DNA of 64,000 bases from Musa acuminata AAA Group. Taxonomy: Eukaryota; Streptophyta; Magnoliopsida; Zingiberales; Musaceae. Location of the stretch: the NCBI RefSeq assembly GCF_036884655.1, contig NC_088339.1, forward strand, positions 24,695,501-24,759,500, in the 5' to 3' direction. Below, one piece after another: positions 47,035 through 64,000 of this stretch. Below the pieces are notes generated by a model. That model was not told the DNA's origin. It worked only from the letters and a program-made list of their open reading frames with translations, and did not search any database. Position numbers and translations under genes: made by a program. Numbering within the stretch: the stretch's first letter is position 1; the number at the start of each line of letters is the position of its first letter.

Positions 47035-50000
47035 ATGGTTATCATGGATAAGAATTGTTTGGGTGATGGAGATCCTGTGTTTGATTTAGAAAGTGGCGTG
47101 AATTCTGTGAATAAAGAACAGCAAGAAGCAAAGGATACCGTGTTTAGTGCTGGACAGGATAAAGGAGTACTGGGTAGGGTGTGGAATGGCTTTGTCGCTA
47201 TTAGTAGGTCAATAAAAGGTGAAAGATCTGTGAAGCTTTATCATAGTACATCTAACACTGTAGAGCTTCCTCTCACAAAGGAGGAAGCTTTGGTGGACAA
47301 GAGGCTTGGACAAGAGGCAAAGGTGGGCCTTTCGGAGAAGAAAATTGGAGTCGAGAAGACAAAAAAGAAGGGGTGCAAGAAACCTCCCAAGCCACCTCGG
47401 CCTCCCAACTCTCCACCTTTGGATGCTGCAGACCAGAAGCTCATGAAAGAGATCGCAGAGGTTGCGTTGATGAAGCGGGCAAGGATTGAACGGATGAAAA
47501 AGAAGATGAAGAATGCCAAGTTGACACATTCCAACGGCAACTTTTGGGCCTTTATTATCACTATTCTTTTTGTCATTGTTATAATATGGCAAGGTGCGAT
47601 GCATCCCTAATACATGTTGATAGTGTGTTGGAATAGGATTTGTTACTTTTAATATGCAATGAAAATGTCATGAGAAGTATATAACTTGTTAATGTTTTTT
47701 CTAAATCTTGGCATTGTCATACCATATTGCTGCTTCCTATTAGCATTGGAAGGACTAAACTCTCAACTAACTTGGCATCTCTTCTTTGGTTGTTGATGTT
47801 ACCTATGCTACTTGTATATGCTGGAACTAAATCTGTTGATGACATTGTGCATCTTTGTTTTCTAGTGTTGGTTGATTAATTTGCATAGCAACTTTATGTA
47901 TGACATGCCTCACCATACTTAGAATTTCCATGCCACTGTAAATTGTTTGTTACATGCCTATATATGTTAGATAATACGAGGAAGGAACTTCAATTGGCTG
48001 ATGTTAAATTTTCTACTTGACATCAGAGAATCCTCCATACCTCCATGCCATAATCGAGCTTTATAAATTGATATGCTTTCTGATTTTTGTGACTCTTAAT
48101 CATTGGGTGATAAGGAAAGGAAGGAAATAATTGCTTATCATTTTGATGTTCCTTTTGTTTTTCTTTTCACAATGATTTATGTGTAAGAATGTTGCCCTAG
48201 AACCAATCAAAAGTTTTGTGAACATTATGTTTGTTAATTTGATAGGTCAAACCCTATTTGCAGTCTAAACTGTTAAGAGTCAAAGGTCTATTTGATTCAT
48301 ATCGTTGAACATTAAAATTTTATTATTCGAATGTGATGAATATGTTTCTTGTGCATACTAAAGGATTATACTGATCATCTATCTCTATTTGCATTACTTT
48401 ACAAGCAAATTTTGAAGACTTAGAAACCTTTTCTGTCAGCTATCCAACTAGTTTTTAAGCCCATAGTCTCAAAATGGCTTCGTTTTTTTTTTTTTGTGTA
48501 CTATAATTTTCCCTATGCTATAATGCTTTGTCTACACATAGATGCTGCTTTAACATGCTGATATATGGTAACTACTTGATTTTTTTCTGTTCCATTTTTT
48601 GCTTCTGTGTTATATTTATTAAATTGTTTTATGGTGTGTGCATATTTAATTTGGTATGAGCTTATTTAGTTGATGCAAGCACCTCTCTCAAGCATATAGT
48701 TGTCACATCTATCAATTAAGTTAATGACTTCATGCATCCATATTTTGTTATTAAAAAAAATATTTGAGCTCTTATGTTATGGTAGTCACCAGTAGTGTTA
48801 TTTTCTTCTCCTTGGAACTTTTATTTAAAAGTAGAATCTCATGATACAATGACATGTTTATGCAATTAATAATTGTACCACATTTCACCCCTTATTCGTG
48901 TATCTCAAACAACATCTGTGGTCCGTACTTTTGTATAGGTCATGCATGCATTAGATGGCAGAACATTCAGTTGTCATGGAAGACATCTACGATGTTGATT
49001 CCAATAGATACATTCATTTGTGTCTTTTGAGTTGTTTGTTTTGTGGATGGTTAGGACTGCCAGATGATTCAAGTCACTCACATATGGTTATCCCCAGATT
49101 TGTTCTAGTGTTGATTAAATGCTAGCTCATTCTAAGCAAGTAAAGTCTGGTCCTGAATTGTACACCAGAGCTTTACTTTTTGAGTGAAGTCCAGACAGGC
49201 CTTCATTGGTGTGCATCTAGCCTTTGATCTGCTTCAATTATGTTTCACTGTTTGTAATTATTCAAACGAGCCTTTGATTTGAAATTTTGAGTTTTTTTTC
49301 TTCTACCTCAGTCTTGATCAATGGTGCACTGTTATAAAGCTGCCTCCCACATTTGATTCGGTTCATAATTGAAGCTGTTTTGCCAGTCAACCTTAATCTG
49401 GAACGTTAGTCTCATAATTCACTTCAAACTCTTTGCTTCACCCGATTCTTGTTGGTTCCAGATGGACTTTATTTGATTCCTAGTTTACTTATTTATGAAG
49501 CAGGGTTCCAAGAATACTCAAGGATAATAATCTGGTCTAAATTTATATTACCAGTTATGTTGTCTTGTGTATTTATCTGCAGAAGTAGGTATTATATGCA
49601 TTAGTGGGTTAGTATTCAGGGTCTTAAGATGGTTATGTTAGAATGCTCTAGTTGAGTTTTAAACATTCACTTTCGTTGTCATCACACATGATGTTACATG
49701 CAATTAATGTTTCTTTTAATGGCCCATTTTATATTTGGTCCTTGAATTGATAAGGTTGTGGAATGGTTGTGCACAAAATATCAGCGCATACAACATGATT
49801 ACATGAGGAACTAAATTAATTTACCAATGCTCATAACATGTCATTTTAGTGTTGTTATGTGTATTACTTTTTTTTTTCAACTCAGTTAGAAAATCACTAT
49901 CTAGATTTTACTATTTGGTTGTCAGGCTTCATTTTTTTTTGGGTGTGTTCACAGGGGTTATTTCTCGAGGCAGTTCCAATTTCAGCTTCCATGGTTCTCC

Positions 50001-50415
50001 CGAATCATCTGTACGAGCTAGGGGTGGATTTATTTCCATTCAGTTCTACAAGAATGCATCAAAAAATGTTCTTCATGCTTCTACCTCAGCATCCCCCAAG
50101 TATATTCCTTGTGCTTTAGCTATGTGTTATGTTTTGTATTAAAAAGTTTACCATGAGATGGCTTGGAGTCCATTTTCTAATGTTTCTCGTGCCTATTCTG
50201 GGTGGGGAAAAAAATCACCCATATTTAATAAAAAGTTGCATTTCATTGATAACCAGGTAGATTGCATTCATGCCATGAGTAAATTCAATTTTAGTCAAAG
50301 GAACATTATCTTCTTTCTGGTCATGCAATTGAATATTGTAGCACTGCAAATTGCTTCTACCATGTGAGTCAGCGATCTCAATAGTGTTTCTGGCTGCAGC
50401 AATGTATCCGGTTGA
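47035..50415 (+). CDS. Single-pass membrane protein of a conserved plant family
   Basis: Coding exons 47035-47593, 49955-50099, 50400-50415 give 239 residues. The first ATG is 47035 (MVIMDKN); a second at 47044 is also possible. The N-terminal part is hydrophilic, then Lys- and Pro-rich (KKPPKPPRPPNSPPLD). A conserved helical motif follows, DAADQKLMKEIAEVALMKRA. Residues about 169-185 form one transmembrane helix, with a tail of about 50 residues ending NNVSG. This matches a plant family of unannotated transmembrane proteins I recall. No function is known. Intron 2 is 2361 bp. An alternative reading of exon 1 stops at 47608 (GAMHP), and unspliced exon 2 would stop at 50140. Confidence 0.75.
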
Positions 50416-51617
50416 GATGACCGACCACAAGAAGCCATCGGGAAAGGATCTGGAAGCTTTAAAGAACAAAAACTTGCCGACACCTGACTTCCACAATGTT
50501 CTCGGTGGCATGATCGTGGAATAAGCTCAGATATGTGCAGAGATCAATAATTTCGGTGTATCTCCTAACTCAGTTGTGTATATGAACAGAGTCCTAATAC
50601 GCTTTTGTACATGACCATCAACACTTGTGCTGGGATTTTGGAGATTTCCTAAGGCCTACATCATGTTCTTGACATTTTACCATTTATTTTTTTGTGGTTA
50701 CCCAGCAGTCTTTGACCTGATGCTGAATAAAACCTTCCCTTTGGAGAAAGCTTGAAACCGATATTTACAATTAATGTGATATCCTCTTTCCTTAACTATG
50801 ATTTGAGGAGCTAAAGAATAAAGATGGCAGGAGCCTTTTTTCATTGTAGGCTATAAAGGGCTCGAGGCTCCAAGAACTTGTGTTGTTTCTTTGTTCTTTC
50901 CTTTTTAAGATCTGCTGTAAGCCTAGAGAACAAGTTCGATCTGAGATCCCTGCATAAAATCAGCAGAATGAGAAATCTCAAGTTTTTTTTTTTTTTTTTG
51001 AACAAGCAACATCCAGATTTAAATTGGGGATAATGAATTTATAGTTCCTGTCTTACCATTTGGTCATTCAAATAAAATAAAAAAATAGATTTTTGGTCAA
51101 ACATTACAAAATTCAGGAGAAATTAGAGGCATTAATTATTTGTTTTGTTATTTTGAGTTAGTGAAAATGTTCTTCAAGGGCTTCATTCTTTCTTTCTTTG
51201 CGTTTGGATGATGTTTCAAATTTTCAACAACTGCATGTTGTGTCAATTTTAACCATAGCATCGTAAATCTATTTTTTCTAATTATCCTTTCATATAAAGT
51301 ACTATACAACCATAAATATTTAAAATTTGGATTATTTAATTGCAATACTAACCACTAACATGTCACAATAAAGATGTTTGCTCATCGGATAAAGGTAAAA
51401 AAATATTTGATAACATAATATTTGCTAAATAATTTATGCATTCCATTCGATGCAAATGGCATAACGACTTCATTACAAATAAATAAATTTCTTGTGTGGT
51501 ACAATGGTCAAGAGAAAAAAAAAAAAAGATGTGAGGATAAAGCGGCTTTTTCTTCCGGAAAAACAATATCCTCTTAACGCGACGAACTTGCAGCATTTCC
51601 TCGGTTCATTTGTTATT
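50416..51617. other. Intergenic spacer
   Basis: Holds the 3' flanks of two convergent genes; AT-rich with poly-T (50983-50999) and poly-A runs. No gene seen. Confidence 0.55.
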
Positions 51618-54222
51618 TCAGACGATACTAAATGCTGACTGCAACGATGATGTCAAATGCGATGCGATTGTCTGACTAGCAAATTGTTGGATCTGTTTCT
51701 TGGCATCTGAAGCACAGAAAAGGGGGGAAGAAAAAAGAGGTCAGAACATCAAAACAGGAGTATTTGTCACTCGAGATCTCTAGCAGCAGTTCTCAAGAAG
51801 GGGGGCAAAATATGTCTCGAATAGTTAGTGTGCCATAAATAATGTCTCACCAGGAAGGAAAAGAAAAACCCATATCATCGTAGCATGCAGTAGTTGAGCA
51901 TTGCTATAATTGAATTAGGAATTGGAAACACTTCTTACAAGAGCCAAAAAAAAAAGAGCATCTTTATGTCATATTCACATGAAATGGGTCCTTTGAGTTT
52001 GCGAATAAAAAGCCCAAACAAATATATGCTTCATAGCTTCCAAATTCCAATTACGTTCAAAACATCAGCATATCTTTGAAACAACAAGGATAAACATGAG
52101 ATTAAGCAACATAATAATTTATAGACTATTATTCTTACAATAACCGTAAAAGAAGTGAAATATCTAACAAGAGACGAATTCCAAAGATATACATATAATG
52201 CACATTCCAGTGTCCAACCAAGTAGTAGTATAGATGCCAACTCCTAATTTGTTCAGTTTGATCTGGGTTTTGATCAGATGTGGTTTCTTTACGTTAGTAA
52301 GAAAGCTAAGAATTATCCAGTATATGAAGTGTGCCAGATTGCAAGCACAAAACATCAGAGATGTTTGGCTTATAATCAGTATATATTATCTAGACAACAC
52401 AATGAATGATCAAATCTAACCACATGAGACATGTACCTTTACGGCATTTAGTGAAGCCCACAATGTTTGCAATGCTGAGGCTTAAACAAACTCCCACGAC
52501 TAGTAGATAATCTGCCTGAAACCTTATAAGTGAGAATATCGCAAGGAAAATCCAAGCAACAGCCTGCAAACGCGAGGAATGTACTTTTAAGAGAATTGGT
52601 ATTGCAACTTTAATAGCAACTGCATAATTCAACTTTCATTTGTGAATTACGTGTATCTCACAACTTTTCATTTGGGTCAGCAGAGAAAACAAGTGAAGGT
52701 GCAATGGAAGTGAGAAATGCTAAAACAACAGGGAGAATTATGCCTCCGGTATTTAGAAGAAGCGATAGGTCAAACAGAGTAAACCATACAAGCAGATTGG
52801 CATTAAAGATGACAAAACTATGAAGATACAACACCTTACCTGAGAAAAAATAATAATAATGCACGAGTGGAAATACAGGTCGATAAGAATAATTCAAAGA
52901 TTTTGAAAGTAGTTTTTTCTCTGAATGATAAGTAACATATCAGTCATGAATATTCATTTAACCTTTATTAATTATTATTATTTTGAGTCCTGGTTATGAT
53001 TTAAAGTTGATGTAATAGCTAATTAGCTAAATTCGATCCAGTTTGAATTTGTTTTGACATAAAGAAAAGATCCTATTATCATGTCAGATATTGAATCATG
53101 TATAACCTTGATGGAGATTTTCTTTTTCCTGGTTTCCAACTTTTCATTCCACACTTGTCTCTAGATTAAGCCATCAATACTAGCCATATGAATTCATATG
53201 TGGCTATGAACCCAAAAATCCTATGTATAATAAAGCATGCCTGTGTGTATGAAGAAATAAACTACCATGTCATCCTTACATGAACTGTTCCTTGCTTGCT
53301 GGTTTGAAATCGAGCATGCCTCTGCTCGATAGATAACAAGAATTGAGAACATAGGATACTTGTTTAGCATCCATAAGAACAAGTGACTACATAAACAATG
53401 CAAGCAATAGCTATAATGAATTAGACGACTTACCGTGATATAAAGCGTCCACCAAAAGAGCCAGGAATCCTTCTTGTTCATACGCGCAAGAGACTGTAAA
53501 GATAATAAATCAAAGAATAAAAATGGATGGGAATTCGCATTGTACTCGATCAATCAATCCCCCAAATAACACTCAAGCTAGATAGAGAATGCCAGAACCT
53601 CCTGATCCAAGCATTCGAACTTCCAGACGCTCTCTCCTCGCTCATCTATCTCATTCCACCACCTCAGCCCGACCAGTATCCTCCCGCTGACGTTCTTGAC
53701 GACCCAGAAATCGAGAGCCGCAAGAAAAACAGTGACCACAAAAATGATCACAAAACTATCGATGAAGAGTGCTGAGAGTATGTAGAAAGCCAACGATGCA
53801 GCCTATCGACATGAAAGCAAGCAAACTCATTGCCACAATAACAACAACTAGTAACTGGTAATCAATGTCAAAGAACACACCTTGAAAAGAACATGGAAAA
53901 GGCAAGTTTTTGGATTCGCATAATTCTCCTCTGTAGTCTGCAAACAGTATCAACAAAACGATCAATAATTTCCGAAATTAAATAAAATTTCATATTGCGA
54001 GCATGGATCCAAGATCCACGAGAACCTAGCTTCCTTTCTCGATCAATTCCATAGGGGAAAAAACCCATTTTTATCATGTAAGCGACAAGATCCGATCGAT
54101 CTGAAACTAAAAGAAGAGATGGGGGAATGGTGAATCGGTGGATGGATTCCATTGATGAAAGAGACGTGATCATGGGGTGTTATTCATGGATGGGAGAGAG
54201 GGATTACCTGGACTCGCTCCAT
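51618..54222 (-). CDS. ECH: TVP23-family Golgi/TGN membrane protein ECHIDNA
   Basis: ECHIDNA acts at the trans-Golgi network, with YIP4 proteins, in secretion of wall polysaccharides and auxin carriers. Exons on the minus strand: 54208-54222, 53881-53937, 53599-53802, 53434-53493, 52437-52563, 51618-51706. They give 183 residues, the usual length. Hallmarks: [57 protein letters not shown], and [17 protein letters not shown]. Several hydrophobic segments give a multi-pass topology, and the C-terminus is SAFSIV. The first exon codes for only five residues (MERVQ). All splice phases agree and no damage is seen. Confidence 0.93.
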
Positions 54223-54419
54223 CTCGACAGGGTGTTTCTTGATCCCTTCCGGTGTTCTCCACGACGGAGTCGCATGAGAGGGCTAACTCGCGTATATATG
54301 CATTGGTAATTTTCACTTTCATCCCTCAAAAAGTTTAGATTTAACACATTAATATACCTAATTTTTTTTAAATAGATACCATATTCTTTGTTTCGCATTA
54401 TAATGTCCATCGAGAAATC

Positions 54420-62290
<7,871 letters not shown>

Positions 62291-63569
62291 CAAAAACTTT
62301 TGCTAGCATCAGTTTTGGTGCTGGTAGGCTACTATCAGCTGAATCAGAAATGAAGGGACTGATTTTTCACTGGAGCTTAGCCTGAAAAAAAAGAAAAAAA
62401 ATTTGTAGTCCGAGTTCTGTTCCAGTTGCCATATAATTACTCTTGAAGTAGCAGCAGCAGCCACAAGGTATGAAGGGCTCCATTTCTAGTACTCGAGCAA
62501 ACAACTTCTGCTGTTGCTGGTCTTTATGCATCATTCATTGCAGTGGTTGATCTTCACCGTGGCGATGGCATGGGTTTCTTCCAAGTTTTAACATTTGTTA
62601 TGCATCTTTCCTTGTAGCACTAATTCATCACTATGCATAGTTTAACGTCAGTTTACTCAGAAACGAGAAATTTCATCAGTTAAATTCTGGCTTTGCACCC
62701 TTTTATCGGCATTAATCTCCATTAATCTTTTTACTAAGCTGCGTGAGTATTCTCCCGTATTTTGTTAGCGACCTCGATCATGGTCATTTTGACTAGTATA
62801 CTCTAGTCAGATCACAAGTTCACGAGTATTCTGCCGTCTTTTGCTCCATGAAGTTAATTTGATGATTTTTCATGAGGCCAACTTCGAATGCAAGTATACA
62901 CAGATCACATGATGAAGGTTCGGCAAGCACATTTAGAATTATACCAACTAATCAATTAACTTATATAATAAATTAATTATTCGATTCACTTAATCAAATT
63001 TCTTGCACAGCTGAAAGTTTATTGTCAAATTTTTGATACCAAATGTTACGAGTGAAACGTGGAAAATTGATTAGTATTTGGAAAAAAAGAAAATTCTTGT
63101 GCAAAATGTTAAAAAGGAACCAACCATTAATCCCATGCCGCCAAGTGATTAAGGATTTAAATTAGATATATCGATGTTGACTGGCATCTTAAGTAGGTTA
63201 AAATTTTGTATTATTACGTAAATGTCGTAAAAATATTAAAACTTGCAGGTGTTTGTGAATTGATTAATAGCCGACATACGAAGACAAAGTGTTAAGAAAC
63301 CAACGAAATATTGCACTTTTGGTTTATAATTACACGGACGACGTGTTTGCCTTTGGACCGTTGGATGGAGAGACTCTGCGACCAGAGTAACGTGAGTTGA
63401 GTCCCAGGACCGGACCAACCTCTCCGCTCCCTCTCGAGCCTTCCGTCCTTGGCTGGAGCTTAGCAAACCCTAGCGGGGCGATTCTTTTCCCCCGAGGGTC
63501 ACGATGGAGCTCTAAATTCATTTCTTTTGGGAAATAATCCTTCCTTTTCTTCTTATTCTTCCACTACCG
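62291..63569. other. DCP5 3' flank and promoter of the last gene
   Basis: AT-rich spacer, then a GC-rich leader (63340-63569). The word CAAACCCTAG (63465-63474) resembles a half telo-box. No gene recognised within. Confidence 0.55.
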
Positions 63570-64000
63570 ATGGGTTCACGGTTGCTCGCCTCCCCGCCCT
63601 CCCTCCTCGCGTCCGAGCCCCCGCGCAGACTCCCCATCGTCGCCCCCCGGCCGCCGTCCCGCCTATTTTTGCGCTGCCGTCACTTGACGTCGAGGAGATC
63701 TCCTCCTCCGGTTTGTTCCGTCGGATCCTCTTGGGCCGATTCGGATGAGAGCTTGAATGACAGCGTTGGCGGCTGGTTCGTCCGCAAGCTCAGGATCGAG
63801 GAGGAGGAGGAGAATGGTAAAAATTATTCGTCGACATTGACACCTTTGATCCATTATCATTCTATTCAGTTTCCTTATGGATTATTTCTTTTTAATTGCT
63901 CTAGTTGCTGCGCGGTCAAGACTCCACCTTGCTGGCATTGTGGCTTCTGCAGCGATCTTGTTGGCCGCGCTAGCATATTACCGTTCGGCCAAAAGAGGTT
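63570..64000 (+). CDS. Unidentified, probably plastid-targeted membrane protein, 5' part
   Basis: Exon 1 is 63570-63816 and exon 2 runs from 63905 to the window edge. The start MGSRLLASPPSLLASEPPRR leads an Arg/Ser/Pro-rich stretch of about 50 residues, typical of a plastid transit peptide. An acidic stretch (EEEEEN) follows, then a hydrophobic helix in exon 2 (LAGIVASAAILLAALAYY) and SAKRG at the edge. I do not recognise the family; the 3' end is missing. Confidence 0.65.
   Translation, partial: MGSRLLASPPSLLASEPPRRLPIVAPRPPSRLFLRCRHLTSRRSPPPVCSVGSSWADSDESLNDSVGGWFVRKLRIEEEEENGKNYSSTLTPLIHYHSIQFPYGLFLFNCSSCCAVKTPPCWHCGFCSDLVGRASILPFGQKR

Noticed and set aside
47594..47610. Stop at 47608 as the true end of the single-TM protein
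   Set aside because: GTGCGA at 47594 is a usable donor, and splicing to 49955 restores the expected tail after the membrane helix. Intron retention remains possible.
50402..50524. 41-codon open frame starting MYPVEMTDHKK
   Set aside because: It overlaps the last exon in another frame. The donor at 50100 and the acceptor at 50399 give the expected NNVSG ending instead.

Overview
This is nuclear DNA of a flowering plant. Genes are split by AT-rich introns, several first exons are GC-rich (UXS, DUF1218, CP12), microsatellites are long, and LTR retrotransposons sit in introns and between genes. The gene style and the retroelements suggest a monocot. A banana relative (Musaceae) is my best guess, from memory of similar LTRs, and is not proven here. 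I rebuilt exon models by hand from GT-AG (and one AT-AC) junctions, reading-frame phase and remembered family sequences.

Layout, left to right. (1) 1-2029, minus strand: the 5' part of ribosomal protein uS4/RPS9, then an intronless UPF0496 protein with an N-myristoylation signal. (2) 5142-8428, plus: a seven-exon conserved plant protein of unknown function. (3) 9606-19309, plus: LSM4, whose fifth intron carries a nearly full-length Ty3/gypsy chromovirus (12530-18915) with two 793-bp LTRs and a polyprotein broken by three in-frame stops. (4) 20795-23607, plus: a Golgi UDP-glucuronate decarboxylase (UXS) with an apparent U12-type AT-AC intron and two single-base frameshifts. (5) 25159-25984, plus: a four-TM DUF1218 protein. 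(6) 27001-37887, plus: the 22-coding-exon FUSED/TWO-IN-ONE kinase, with a hAT-type MITE in one intron. (7) 38374-39159, minus: a CP12-like plastid protein with a duplicated N-terminal module and no C-terminal cysteine pair. (8) 39560-42832, minus: an eight-exon conserved protein, possibly of GGCT-like fold. (9) 43219-45597: a solo LTR with a 5-bp target duplication, containing a remnant of a second LTR element. (10) 47035-50415, plus: a single-TM tail protein. (11) 51618-54222, minus: ECHIDNA/TVP23. (12) 55770-62290, plus: DECAPPING 5 (LSM14 family). (13) 63570-64000, plus: the start of an unidentified, probably organelle-targeted membrane protein that runs off the window.

The genes are ordinary unlinked housekeeping loci: translation (RPS9), U6 snRNP or mRNA decay (LSM4, DCP5), cell-wall sugar and Golgi trafficking (UXS, ECHIDNA), cytokinesis (TIO) and Calvin-cycle regulation (CP12). 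Nothing suggests a cluster acting together. The most unusual items are the rearranged CP12, the AT-AC intron and paired frameshifts in UXS, and the young chromovirus inside the essential gene LSM4.
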